A stretch of 64,000 nucleotides of DNA from Fulvimarina endophytica (GTDB lineage Bacteria > Pseudomonadota > Alphaproteobacteria > Rhizobiales > Rhizobiaceae). Position 1 is the stretch's first letter, and each line of letters begins with the position of its first letter. A program made the translations under genes and the position numbers. The stretch lies in the NCBI RefSeq assembly GCF_003403015.1, contig NZ_QURL01000001.1, positions 248,001 to 312,000 of the forward strand. Direction: 5' to 3'. The notes under the pieces are model-generated. The model saw only the letters and a program-made list of their open reading frames with translations. It had not been told where the DNA came from and made no database searches. Shown here in pieces: positions 19,171 through 28,800 of this stretch.

Positions 19171-20565
19171 TCAGCGTTCCCGGATCGTCATCGGAAGTCC
19201 GTCTTCCGGCTGGATCGTGATGCGCTGGATCACCGAAGGCTGCTTGGAGCCGGCGAACTCGAACCTCAGGGAGCGCATGAGGATCGCGAGCGCGATCACG
19301 GCTTCCTGAAGGGCGAAGCTCGCGCCGATGCAGATCCGGGGTCCGACGCCGAAGGGAAGATACTGGTAGCGGTCGAGCTTCTCGCGATTCTCGGGCATGA
19401 ATCGATCGGGGATGAAGTGATCGGGCCGGTCCCAGAGCATTTCGTGGCGATGGATCAGCCAGGGCATGACGAGCACCGTCGAGCCGGCGGGGATCTCAAG
19501 ATCGCCAATCCGGTCGGGCCTAAGCGCGGTGCGATTGAGGGAGGCGGCAGGCGGATAGAGCCGCATTGATTCCTCGAACACCGCACGGGTGCGCGGCAGG
19601 GCATCGAGATACTGGCTCGGATGATCGAGGGTGGGCAGCACCCTGTCGATCTCCTCCTCCACCTTGCGCAATTCGTCGGGTGCCTGGCTCAGGAGGTAGA
19701 ACGTCCAGGCGAGGGAGCGCGCGGTGGTCTCGTGACCCGCACCGATGAAGGTGATGATGTTGTCCTCGATCTCGTCCCGCGAAAGCCCGTCGGCCTTCAG
19801 CAGGAGCGTCAGGAGGTCGGGCGGAACGCCGTTCGGGTCCTTCTCCATCTGCCGCTGCCGCTTGACGATCGTCTCGGCGATCATCGAGCGGAAATACAGC
19901 ATCGACTTGCGGCCCCTGAGCCGCCGGATCCGCGGCAGGAAGTCCGGTGCACCGAGAAGGTCGAGCGGGTCGACGCGTCCCATCGAACCGAGAAACTGGG
20001 CGGTCGAGCGGGCGAACTCGTTCGGTTCGGACTCGATATCGTCCGAGAACAAGGTCGCCTGGAGGATGTCGAAGGTGAGGAGGGTCGTCTCGTGACTGAT
20101 GTCGACGGTCTGGCCGGCCATGCCGCGAAGCCGTTCGGCCGCGTTTTCGCACCGGGCCGCCATGGGCTCGGTGAAGCCGGCGATGTGTCTCGGCGTGAAG
20201 ACCGGGGCGATGGCTTTGCGCGTCCGGCGCCAGAGTTGCCCCTCGGCAGTTAGGAGCCCGTCGCGCAGGAGCGGGCGCAGGAGTCGCTGGCGCAGCGGCT
20301 GCATGACGTAGTTCTTCGGGTTCTCGACATGGACATGCCGCACCGCCCTCGGCTCGTTGAGGACGATGTTCGGAACGCCGAGCCACTTCCCGACGACATA
20401 GGGCTCTTTGAAAGCGCGCGTCCCCCAGATCTCGATCGGATTTCGTGTCGCCGTCCTGATGAAGCCGAAGAAACTCAGCGGCTCGGAATGGGGCACGGGC
20501 GCCGGTGCCCGAAAGGGGCGCGGCGGCATCGCGGCAGCGTCGGTCGAAGGCATGGCATTTGACAT
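19171..20565 (-). CDS. Cytochrome P450
   Basis: Haem-thiolate monooxygenase of 464 residues. The I-helix oxygen-activation motif FIGAGHETT is at about 273-281, the K-helix E-x-x-R at 332-335 (EESMR), and the haem loop FGVGPRICIG has Cys412 as thiolate ligand. The chain is soluble-looking, with no N-terminal membrane helix. The ATG at 20565 is used; the open frame continues upstream, but that part is Arg-rich and unlike the family. No ferredoxin or reductase gene is adjacent, so redox partners must be encoded elsewhere, and the substrate is unknown. Confidence 0.92.
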   Translation of the reverse strand: MSNAMPSTDAAAMPPRPFRAPAPVPHSEPLSFFGFIRTATRNPIEIWGTRAFKEPYVVGKWLGVPNIVLNEPRAVRHVHVENPKNYVMQPLRQRLLRPLLRDGLLTAEGQLWRRTRKAIAPVFTPRHIAGFTEPMAARCENAAERLRGMAGQTVDISHETTLLTFDILQATLFSDDIESEPNEFARSTAQFLGSMGRVDPLDLLGAPDFLPRIRRLRGRKSMLYFRSMIAETIVKRQRQMEKDPNGVPPDLLTLLLKADGLSRDEIEDNIITFIGAGHETTARSLAWTFYLLSQAPDELRKVEEEIDRVLPTLDHPSQYLDALPRTRAVFEESMRLYPPAASLNRTALRPDRIGDLEIPAGSTVLVMPWLIHRHEMLWDRPDHFIPDRFMPENREKLDRYQYLPFGVGPRICIGASFALQEAVIALAILMRSLRFEFAGSKQPSVIQRITIQPEDGLPMTIRER

Positions 20566-20855
20566 CGGGGGATCGTCGATCGTTGTTGCGCGGCCCAAGA
20601 TATGGGGGCACGCGACGCATGCGTCGAGCGAGACAGAGGGACGCGCCCGGCGCAGGGGCTTTCGAACGGTATAGCCGCCTATCGTGTTGCGGACCCGGCT
20701 TTGCATAATTCCTTGCCCGCCGGGCTGGAAGCGCGCCCCGAGACACTCAATTACCCTTCTCCATGAAGGGGCGTTCATCGAACGCTTCCATCGGCGCGGG
20801 TGCGCGTTGAGCGAGCTCGCGACACCGCCGAGTTGTGAAGGGCACGATTGGTCAT

Positions 20856-22739
20856 ATGACTTCAGAACCGAACGCTTTCGCTTTCGACACCTCCTGGGGG
20901 CCGAGGCTGATTTCGAACGGGGCCGAGTTCCGGCTTTGGGCGCCGTCCGCGCCGTCGATCGAACTGGCTGTCGGCGACGAGGACGCGAAACCGGCCGAAT
21001 TCCTGCAGATGACGAAGGACGAGGCCGGCTGGTGGCGGATTGAGACGGACCGGGTGAAGGTCGGCGGAACATACGGTTTCCGGCTGAAGGACGGTCTGAT
21101 CGTTCCCGATCCGGCCTCGCGGCGGCAGGCGGGAGACGTCCATTCCCTCTCCGTTCTGACCGATCCGAAGGCCTATCGCTGGACGACGCCGAACTGGAAC
21201 GGGCGGCCGTGGGAGGAGACCGTCTTCTACGAACTGCACACCGGCACGTTCACGCCCGACGGCACGTTCGAGGGGATCGAGGAGAAGCTCGATTTCCTCG
21301 TTGCGACCGGTCTTACGGCGATCGAGATCATGCCGGTCGCGCAGTTCATGGGCGATCGCGGCTGGGGCTATGACGGTGTCCTGCTCTACTGCCCGCATCG
21401 CGCCTATGGTGGCGACGAGGGGCTGAAGCGCCTCATCGACGCCGCCCATTCGCGCGGCCTCAGCGTCTTCCTCGACGTCGTCTACAACCACTTCGGCCCG
21501 GACGGGAATTATCTGGGCGCCTTCGCACCGGAATTCTTCCACGAGGATATCCATACGCCCTGGGGCCCCGCCATCGCCTATGACGAGACGCCGGTTCGTC
21601 AGTTCATGATCGAGAACGCCCTCTACTGGCTGGAGGAGTTCCGCTTCGACGGCCTGCGGCTCGACGCGATCGACTCCATTCAGGACACGACCGATACGCC
21701 GCTCGTGAAGGAGCTGGCGAGCGCGGTCCGAAAGACGTTCCCCGGCCGCCACGTGCACCTGACCACCGAGGACGACCGGAACATCACTTGGCACGTGGAG
21801 CGCGGCGAGACCGATCAGCCGCTGCTCGTCTCCGGCGAATGGAACGACGATTTCCATCACACGATCCACGTGCTCGCCACCCAGGAGGAGGAGGCCTATT
21901 ACGGCGATTACAACCGTAGCAGCGTCTCACAACTGGCGAAGTCCCTCGCGACCGGCTTCGTCTACCAGGGCGAGCACTCGCCGGTGCGCGACAAGAAGGT
22001 CGGGAGCCCCTCGGACCATCTGCCGCCGACGGCCTTCGTCAACTTCATTCAGAACCACGATCAGATCGGAAACCGGGCCTTCGGCGAGCGTCTGACCGAT
22101 CTCGCCTCGCGCCGCGTCCTCGAATGCGCGCAGGCGATCCTGTGCCTGTCGCCCCAGATCCCGCTTCTCTACATGGGCGAGGAATGGGGCGAGACACATC
22201 CCTTCTGCTTCTTCACCGACTTTCACGGCGAGCTCGGAGATGCGGTCCGCGAGGGTCGTCGATCGGAATTCAGCAAGTTCAAGGCGTTCAGGAGCGAGCG
22301 CCTGCGCGAACTGATCCCGGACCCGAACGCCGAGGCGACCTTCCGGGTGTCCACGCTCGACTGGGCCGTTCTCGAGCGCCCCAATCGCGAGATGCGGCAC
22401 TCGCAGGTGACCGAGCTCCTCAAGAAGCGGCAGGAGATCGTGGTTCCGCTGCTCAAGCACGTGCCGAAGAACTGCGGCGCCTATCAGGTGGCCGAAAACG
22501 GGCATGCCTTCGTCGTCGCCTGGACCCTTCAGGACGGAAAGGTCCTGCATCTCTTCGCAAATCTCGGAGACGACCCCTGGTCCCTGCCGGGCAATTTAAA
22601 CGCAGAGGACCTTGCCGCAGGCGAACTCGTTCATTCGTATCAGGGAGATGCGGATGAAAGCCTTCTCAAAGGCACGCTCCCCGGCTCTTCGGTCGTGTTC
22701 CGGATGGGCGACCGGATGCTCGTGAAGGGGGATCTGTGA
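20856..22739 (+). CDS. treZ: Malto-oligosyltrehalose trehalohydrolase
   Basis: Releases trehalose from the malto-oligosyltrehalose made by TreY. About 627 residues: an N-terminal CBM48-like beta domain (EFRLWAPSAPSIEL), then the GH13 barrel with IEIMPVAQF, WGYDGVLLY, the nucleophile Asp in FDGLRLDAIDS, the acid Glu region HLTTEDDRN and the Asp of IQNHDQIGN. GEWNDDFHHTIHV is typical of TreZ rather than glycogen branching enzyme. A GTG at 20835 is an alternative start. The stop overlaps the malQ ATG by four bases (ATGA). Confidence 0.94.
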   Translation: MTSEPNAFAFDTSWGPRLISNGAEFRLWAPSAPSIELAVGDEDAKPAEFLQMTKDEAGWWRIETDRVKVGGTYGFRLKDGLIVPDPASRRQAGDVHSLSVLTDPKAYRWTTPNWNGRPWEETVFYELHTGTFTPDGTFEGIEEKLDFLVATGLTAIEIMPVAQFMGDRGWGYDGVLLYCPHRAYGGDEGLKRLIDAAHSRGLSVFLDVVYNHFGPDGNYLGAFAPEFFHEDIHTPWGPAIAYDETPVRQFMIENALYWLEEFRFDGLRLDAIDSIQDTTDTPLVKELASAVRKTFPGRHVHLTTEDDRNITWHVERGETDQPLLVSGEWNDDFHHTIHVLATQEEEAYYGDYNRSSVSQLAKSLATGFVYQGEHSPVRDKKVGSPSDHLPPTAFVNFIQNHDQIGNRAFGERLTDLASRRVLECAQAILCLSPQIPLLYMGEEWGETHPFCFFTDFHGELGDAVREGRRSEFSKFKAFRSERLRELIPDPNAEATFRVSTLDWAVLERPNREMRHSQVTELLKKRQEIVVPLLKHVPKNCGAYQVAENGHAFVVAWTLQDGKVLHLFANLGDDPWSLPGNLNAEDLAAGELVHSYQGDADESLLKGTLPGSSVVFRMGDRMLVKGDL

Positions 22740-24595
22740 TGGCTGCCTCCCTCGACGCATTGGCCGAAAGCCACGGGATCCAGATCGTCTATCGCTCCGA
22801 GATGGGGGAGACCCGGGAGCTGTCCGACGAAACCAAGGCGGATCTTCTAAAAGTTCTGTCCGTCGATCCGGAAAGCGGAAGCGAGGGGCGGTTCGGAGAG
22901 GCCGCGCAGGAGCCCTCGAAGACCTGTCCGCTGCCGGCCGTCGTCACCGATCGGCGCCATTGGGGCGTCGCCTGCCAGCTCTACGGTCTGCGGTCGCATC
23001 GCAGTCTCGGCATGGGAGATTTCGAGGATCTCGGCCGGTTCGCGGTTCTCGCGGCAGGGCTCGGGGCGTCCTTCGTGGGGGTCAATCCGCTTCACGCGCT
23101 GTTCATGGCCGATGGCGGGCGGTATTCGCCCTATTCCCCCTCGAGCCGCCGCTTCAACAATCCGCTCTATCTCGCCGTCGACGAGATCCAGGGCGGACCC
23201 GAAGCGATCGCCGAACTGAAGTCGGAAGCCCCCGATCTCTTTAGGGGTCTCAACGGCGAACTCGTCGACTACCCGGCAGTCAGCCGGGTGAAGAATCGGC
23301 TCCTGCGCGCGGTCTTCGAGAACCGGTGCGAGGATATCCGCGCCTCCCAGGCCTTCGAGCGTTTCGTGTCGACCGGAGGCGCTGCGCTGCATGCCTTCGC
23401 CCTGTTCGAGGCGATCTCCGCCCATGAAGTCGCATCGGGGGGACCTGCGGGCTGGCATGGCTGGCGGGAGGCGCTCAAGGACCGGAACAGCGCGGAGGTC
23501 GTGGCCTTCGAGGACGAGCACGACCGCGAGATCCTGTTTCACAAGTGGCTGCAGTTCGAGGCGGACGAGCAGATCGCCAGCGTTCAGGCGAGGGCGAAAT
23601 CGGCCGGCATGGCGATCGGGCTCTATCTCGACCTCGCGGTCGGGGTCGCTCCGGACGGCGCCGAGACCTGGGCCGACCCGGCGCTCACCGTCGCCTCGGC
23701 GCGGGTCGGATCGCCGCCGGACATGTTCAACTCCTCGGGCCAGGACTGGGGCCTCGCGCCCCTCTCGCCGACCGCCCTCGCGGAGCGTGACTACCGGCCG
23801 CTGCGCCAGGCCTTTTCCCAGTTGACGCTCCATGCCGGCGCCGCGCGGATCGATCACGCCATGGGGCTCGCGCGCCTGTGGTGGATACCCGAGGGCAAGC
23901 CGTCCTCCAAGGGAGGCTATGTCCGCTATCCCCTCGGCGACATGATCGATGCCGTCGCCCAGGCCTCGAGCGACAACCACTGCCTCGTCATCGGGGAGGA
24001 TCTCGGCACGGTGCCCGAGGGGTTCCGCGACCAGATGGAGGCGGCGAACATCCTCTCCTATCGCGTTCTCTATTTCGAGAAGCGGAACGAGGATTTCATC
24101 CTGCCCTCCGCCTATCCGCGCCTCGCGCTCGCCTGCGTGTCGACCCACGACCTCGCGCCGCTCGCCGGCTGGTGGCAGGGCACGGACATCAAGCTGCGAC
24201 AGGAGGCCGGCACCCAGAACGAGGAGGCGACGGCTCGCGATCTGGACGGACGCCGCGAAGAGCGGATCGACCTTCTGGTGGCGCTGCGGAAGGCGAGCCT
24301 GATCCCCGGCGACTACGAACGGATGCTCAACGGCGAGGAGCCGCTTTCCGGCGAGCTCAGCCAGACGCTCAGCGAAGCCGTTCATCGCTTCGTCGCCCGC
24401 TCCGGCTCGCTGCTCTTTGCGGTGCAGCTCGAGGACATGCTCGGTGCGACCCACCAGCCGAACCTCCCCGGGACGACGGATCAATACCCGAACTGGCGCA
24501 TCCGGCAGGATGTCGCTCTCGAAGACCTCGAAGATCATCAGCGCTTCCAGAGCATGGCTCGGGCAATGCGCGAAGAAAGGCCGAACCATTCATGA
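22736..24595 (+). CDS. malQ: 4-alpha-glucanotransferase (amylomaltase)
   Basis: Transfers maltosyl units between alpha-glucan chains (GH77), here probably reworking short glucans left by the trehalose enzymes. The 619-residue product shows CQLYGLRSHRSLGMGDFEDL, the conserved SPYSPSSRRFNNPLY, catalytic Asp in RIDHAMGLARLWWIP, Glu in GEDLGTVP and Asp in STHDLAPL. It lies between treZ and treY with four-base ATGA overlaps on both sides, so the three are translated as one unit. Two successive ATG codons open the gene. Confidence 0.95.
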   Translation: MMAASLDALAESHGIQIVYRSEMGETRELSDETKADLLKVLSVDPESGSEGRFGEAAQEPSKTCPLPAVVTDRRHWGVACQLYGLRSHRSLGMGDFEDLGRFAVLAAGLGASFVGVNPLHALFMADGGRYSPYSPSSRRFNNPLYLAVDEIQGGPEAIAELKSEAPDLFRGLNGELVDYPAVSRVKNRLLRAVFENRCEDIRASQAFERFVSTGGAALHAFALFEAISAHEVASGGPAGWHGWREALKDRNSAEVVAFEDEHDREILFHKWLQFEADEQIASVQARAKSAGMAIGLYLDLAVGVAPDGAETWADPALTVASARVGSPPDMFNSSGQDWGLAPLSPTALAERDYRPLRQAFSQLTLHAGAARIDHAMGLARLWWIPEGKPSSKGGYVRYPLGDMIDAVAQASSDNHCLVIGEDLGTVPEGFRDQMEAANILSYRVLYFEKRNEDFILPSAYPRLALACVSTHDLAPLAGWWQGTDIKLRQEAGTQNEEATARDLDGRREERIDLLVALRKASLIPGDYERMLNGEEPLSGELSQTLSEAVHRFVARSGSLLFAVQLEDMLGATHQPNLPGTTDQYPNWRIRQDVALEDLEDHQRFQSMARAMREERPNHS

Positions 24596-27288
24596 GCTCG
24601 CCGCTCGTCGCCACATACCGCCTGCAGTTTCGTGAAGGCACCGATTTCGCCCAGGCGCGGGACCTTGCGCCCTATTGGAAGCGCCTCGGGATCAGCCATC
24701 TCTACGCCTCGCCGATCTTCGAGGCCTCGGAGGGGTCGACCCACGGCTACGACGTGACCGACTACAACACCCTCGAGGAAGAGCTCGGCGGCATCAACGG
24801 CTTCACGGAGATGTCGAATGCGCTCTCGTCCAACAATATCGGACTGATCCTCGACTTCGTTCCCAACCATATGGGCGTCTCGCCGCGCAATCTTTGGTGG
24901 GAGGACGTTCTGACATGGGGCGAGGAAAGCCGTTACGCCTACACCTTCGATATCGCCTGGGAAGCGCGCCGCATTCTCGTTCCGGTCCTCGGAAAACCTT
25001 ACGGCGATGCCCTCGATGCGGGAGACCTGACGGTCGTTCTGGACGAGGCGACACCCTCGCTGCGCTTCGATGCGGCCGGATACGGCCTTCCGATCGATCC
25101 GAGAACCTACGGACACGTCTTCGGCCTGATCGATCATGAGGAACGCGATCGTCTGGTCAGGCGGTTCTCGGTATCCACGCCCCCGGAAGCGGATGAGCTT
25201 CGGGAGCGCCTGGGCGAACATCTTCAGGATCCGGAGTTCCGGAGCGCCCTCGAACGGGCGGTGGCCGCGATCAACTCGGACAAGGATGCGCTGCACGCGC
25301 TGCACGAGGCCCAGGCTTGGCGGCTCGCCTGGTGGCGGACCGCGCGCGAACGCCTGACCTATCGGCGCTTCTTCGAGATCGCCGATCTCATCGGTGTGCG
25401 CCAGGAAATGCGCCGGGTCTTCAGCGAGAGCCATCAGCTCATCATCCGGCTCGCCCGCGAACGCCGGATCGACGGCATCCGCATCGACCATGTGGACGGT
25501 CTGGCCGATCCCAAGACCTATCTCGACGATCTGACCCAGGCCTTCAAGGCGGTACGCCGCCAGCCGGCCGTCTATGTGGAGAAGATCCTCACCGGCGAGG
25601 AGCGGCTGCGCACCTCGTGGAAGATCGAGGGGACGACGGGCTACGAATTCATCACCGCGCTTTCCGGGCTCTATGTCGATAGCGCGCGCGAAGCGGGCAT
25701 GACCGAGGCCTATCAGACCTTCCTCGGGCGCAACGAGAGCCTGCGCTCCATGATTCTCGCCGAGAAGCGCTCGATCTTCCAGCGCAATCTCGCCGGCGAG
25801 CTGTCCGTCTTGACCGGCCTCGCGATGGATGTCGCCTCCCGGGGCCTCTCCACCCGTGATTTCGGCCGCGACACGATCGCGCGCTCGATCGTCGAAGTCG
25901 CCGCCGCCTTGCCAGTCTACCGCACCTACGGCTCGGTCGACGGTGTTCCGAACCGGGATGTGGCGATCATCGACGATTCGGTCGACCTCGCGCTCAATCG
26001 CCGCGAGGTGGAGGCCGACGAGCCGATCCAGTTCATCGGCCGACTTCTGAAGCTCGATTTCGAGGATGGCGCGGACGTCGCGGGCGCTCTCAACTTCACC
26101 CGCCGGTTCCAGCAGACGACGGGCGCGGTGATGGCCAAGGCCGTCGAGGATACGGTCTTCTATCGCTACAACCGGTTGATCGCGCTGAACGAGGTCGGCG
26201 GCGAGCCGGACGAATACGGCTCGAGCGTCGAGGCCTTCCACGAGGCCATGCGCATCAGGCTCGAGGATCAACCCTTCGGGCTTCTTGCGACCACCACCCA
26301 CGACACCAAGCGCGGCGAGGATGCGAGGGCGCGCATCTACACGCTCTCCGAGGCACCGGGGCGCTGGCGCGGGTTCGTTTCCAGCTTCGCCGCCATGATG
26401 ACGGAATGGCGCAAGGACGTCGAACCCGGCCTGTTTTCCCCCGATCCGGCAACGGAATGGGGCCTCTATCAATCCCTCCTGGGTGTCCTGCCTGCCGATT
26501 TCGATCCTGCCGATGCCGGACAGTGCGAGGACATCGCAGAGCGCCTTAAGGGATTTGCCGAAAAGGCCGTCCGCGAAGCGAAGCTCCATACGAGCTGGAC
26601 CGCGCCGGCCGAGAAGTACGAGCGTGCGCTCGATGCCTTCGTCCACGCGATGGTCGATCCGAAGAACGAGCTGATCGGAGAATTCTGGACGCGCGTTCAG
26701 CCCTTCGTCCTCGCCGGCGCCCTCAACTCGCTCTCGCAGACCGTGATCAAGCTGACGGCCCCGGGCGTTCCCGATATCTACCAGGGCACCGAGTTCTACG
26801 ACTATTCCCTCGTCGATCCGGACAATCGCCGGCCCGTCGATTTCGATGCGCGGATCGCCGCGGCGGCTGCGGGAGACGATCCCGCTCAGCTTCTGGCCGA
26901 CTGGCGGTCCGGGCAGTTGAAGGCGCGTCTGACGATGGCGGGCCTGCGCATGCGCCAGAATGCCCCGCTTCTCTACACCTCGGGCCGTTACGAGGCGCTC
27001 ACGATCAGCGGGCCGGCTTCGGGATGGCTGGTCGCCTTCGCGCGGATCGGTGAGAACGGAGAGGCCGCTCTGACCGTCGCGCCCCGGATGGCTCTTTCGC
27101 TTCTCGACGGACGCGAAGACCTCGCCATTCCCGCCAGCCGCTGGCAGGAGACGTTCGTCGATCTGCCCGAGGAACTCGCCGGAAAGACGTTCCGCGATGC
27201 GGTTACGGGCCGCGAGTTTACCGGTGGAGCGCACAAGGTCGCCGACCTTCTCGCCGTTCTGCCGGTCGCGATGCTGGCGGCGCAGTAG
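24592..27288 (+). CDS. treY: Malto-oligosyltrehalose synthase
   Basis: Converts the reducing end of a maltodextrin to a trehalose unit. The 898-residue protein opens with the family signature ATYRLQFREGTDFAQARDL and has GH13 motifs DFVPNHMG, RIDGIRIDHVDGLADP (nucleophile Asp), VYVEKIL (acid Glu) and THDTKRGEDAR. The start at 24592 overlaps the malQ stop (ATGA). An open frame reaching back into malQ is not coding because it lies wholly within malQ in another frame. With treZ it forms the TreYZ trehalose route. No treS, otsA or glg genes are visible. Confidence 0.95.
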   Translation: MSSPLVATYRLQFREGTDFAQARDLAPYWKRLGISHLYASPIFEASEGSTHGYDVTDYNTLEEELGGINGFTEMSNALSSNNIGLILDFVPNHMGVSPRNLWWEDVLTWGEESRYAYTFDIAWEARRILVPVLGKPYGDALDAGDLTVVLDEATPSLRFDAAGYGLPIDPRTYGHVFGLIDHEERDRLVRRFSVSTPPEADELRERLGEHLQDPEFRSALERAVAAINSDKDALHALHEAQAWRLAWWRTARERLTYRRFFEIADLIGVRQEMRRVFSESHQLIIRLARERRIDGIRIDHVDGLADPKTYLDDLTQAFKAVRRQPAVYVEKILTGEERLRTSWKIEGTTGYEFITALSGLYVDSAREAGMTEAYQTFLGRNESLRSMILAEKRSIFQRNLAGELSVLTGLAMDVASRGLSTRDFGRDTIARSIVEVAAALPVYRTYGSVDGVPNRDVAIIDDSVDLALNRREVEADEPIQFIGRLLKLDFEDGADVAGALNFTRRFQQTTGAVMAKAVEDTVFYRYNRLIALNEVGGEPDEYGSSVEAFHEAMRIRLEDQPFGLLATTTHDTKRGEDARARIYTLSEAPGRWRGFVSSFAAMMTEWRKDVEPGLFSPDPATEWGLYQSLLGVLPADFDPADAGQCEDIAERLKGFAEKAVREAKLHTSWTAPAEKYERALDAFVHAMVDPKNELIGEFWTRVQPFVLAGALNSLSQTVIKLTAPGVPDIYQGTEFYDYSLVDPDNRRPVDFDARIAAAAAGDDPAQLLADWRSGQLKARLTMAGLRMRQNAPLLYTSGRYEALTISGPASGWLVAFARIGENGEAALTVAPRMALSLLDGREDLAIPASRWQETFVDLPEELAGKTFRDAVTGREFTGGAHKVADLLAVLPVAMLAAQ

Positions 27289-27317
27289 GATCGCACGACG
27301 ACCTTCGGAACCGCCAC

Positions 27318-27347
27318 GAGCCGTCGGCGCGAGAGCGCCGGCGGCTC
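27318..27347. terminator. Hairpin between convergent treY and bacA
   Basis: A 13-bp stem with one G-T wobble (27318-27330 with 27335-27347) and the loop GAGA, between two convergent stops. Only a short T-run follows on the plus strand (GCGCGTTTCG), so termination strength is uncertain. Confidence 0.55.
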
Positions 27348-27381
27348 GCGCGTTTCGACAGAAAGCGCGCAGACCGGCCGT

Positions 27382-28653
27382 CTATTCCGCGGGCGCCTGC
27401 TCGGCCAGCCATTGTTGATCCACGCTCGGCAACGGGTCGTCGTGGATCGCCGCCTCGAAGGCTCGCAGGCGTTTGTGGATGGAAAGCAGTTCGACGATCG
27501 TCGTCCAGGAGTTGACCAGATACTGGAACGATTCGCGCACCTGGCCGAAGGCGTTCAGGATCTGCTGGAAGATGCCGAGGGTGATCGTACCGGCGACGAT
27601 GGTCGGCGCGAGGATCAGGAAGGGGAAGATGTTGTCGGTCTGGATGTAGCCGATCCGGGCGACGTTGAAATACATGTAGTGGAAGTAGAGGCGGAAATAG
27701 TTGCGGCGGACATCGGCGTAGAGTTCGCGCACCTCCGGCGGCTGCGCGCGCGCCTCGTCGTCCTCGCCGTAGACGAGTTCCTTTCGGTAGGCCGCCTCGA
27801 CCCTCTGGTTGCGGAATTCGAGGCCCGGCAGCCTGATGCCGACGAGTGCCAGGAACGCCGTTCCGAAGGCGGACCAGAGAACGGCCGCGATGACGAGCGG
27901 GTAGGGCACGGCTCCGACGAGCGGCAGTTCGGTGATGTTGGCGGACAGAACCAGAAGCACCGGAAGGAAAGCGATCAGCGTCATCACCGCCTCGATCAGG
28001 TTGACGCCGAGGCTCTCGGTGATCGTGGCGAAGCGCATCGTATCCTCCTGGATACGCTGGGATGCGCCCTCGATCGAACGCAGCTTCTGCCACCAGCTCA
28101 TATAGTAGTCGTTCATCGCTGTGCGCCACCGGAAGACGTAGTGGCTGATGAAGAAGCGCGTGAGGACGCCGACTGCGACGGCGACGAAGGCGATGCCCGC
28201 GAAGGAAGCGAGAGAGCCGTAGAACTCGCCGAGCGTCACCTCCCGTGTCTGGGCGAGGGCGGCCTGAATGAGATCGTAGAACGGGCCGTACCAGGCATTG
28301 ACGGCGACCGAGACCTGCACCTGAAAATAGGTGACGAAGATGATCAGCGCCGAGCCGAGGATCGACCAGGGCGCCCAGGGCTGGCGCTCCTTCGCCATCC
28401 AGAAGGCGGCGAACAGGCCGACCATGACCGCATAGTAGAGATAGAACCAGAGAAAGTCGTTCGACCAGAAGAGCGACACGCCGATGATCGGTTCCTCGCC
28501 CATGGGCGGGCGCGGAAGGCCGAACCATGCGCCGGTCTCGTCCATGAAACCGTACCAGAGGCCGATCGAGAACGCGCTCCAGAGGAGCGCGGAGATGAAG
28601 AATGGCTTCGGATTTGGAAAGAAGGAAACGAACAAGGGTCGAACGAACCTCAA
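27382..28653 (-). CDS. bacA: BacA/SbmA-type peptide antibiotic transporter
   Basis: Inner-membrane proton-driven importer of proline-rich and other antimicrobial peptides, non-ABC type, 423 residues. Seven or so hydrophobic segments are visible, with the family blocks [64 protein letters not shown] and [19 protein letters not shown]. It closely resembles Sinorhizobium BacA as I remember it, a protein needed for symbiosis and for tolerance of host peptides. Its gene sits alone between the treY terminator and coaA; 147 bases separate it from coaA. Confidence 0.93.
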   Translation of the reverse strand: MRFVRPLFVSFFPNPKPFFISALLWSAFSIGLWYGFMDETGAWFGLPRPPMGEEPIIGVSLFWSNDFLWFYLYYAVMVGLFAAFWMAKERQPWAPWSILGSALIIFVTYFQVQVSVAVNAWYGPFYDLIQAALAQTREVTLGEFYGSLASFAGIAFVAVAVGVLTRFFISHYVFRWRTAMNDYYMSWWQKLRSIEGASQRIQEDTMRFATITESLGVNLIEAVMTLIAFLPVLLVLSANITELPLVGAVPYPLVIAAVLWSAFGTAFLALVGIRLPGLEFRNQRVEAAYRKELVYGEDDEARAQPPEVRELYADVRRNYFRLYFHYMYFNVARIGYIQTDNIFPFLILAPTIVAGTITLGIFQQILNAFGQVRESFQYLVNSWTTIVELLSIHKRLRAFEAAIHDDPLPSVDQQWLAEQAPAE

Positions 28654-28800
28654 GGGTCCGGTGCCGGGCGGGCGGGACCGGACGGATTGCGTTTGCGCAA
28701 ATGTCTATCGCGGATCGCGATGGGCCGCGATTAAATTACCGGTAAGCTTCCGGACTAGGGCAAGCCTGTATGCGGCGATCGGGGACCTGTGCGGCAGGGC

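Noticed and set aside
20566..21072. N-terminal extension of the cytochrome P450
   Set aside because: The extra residues are Arg/Pro/Ser-rich, unlike any P450 leader, and overlap the treZ start region; the ATG at 20565 fits the family length.
23878..24591. 238-residue N-terminal extension of TreY
   Set aside because: The extension overlaps malQ in another frame, whereas the ATG at 24592 gives the exact family N terminus and an ATGA junction.
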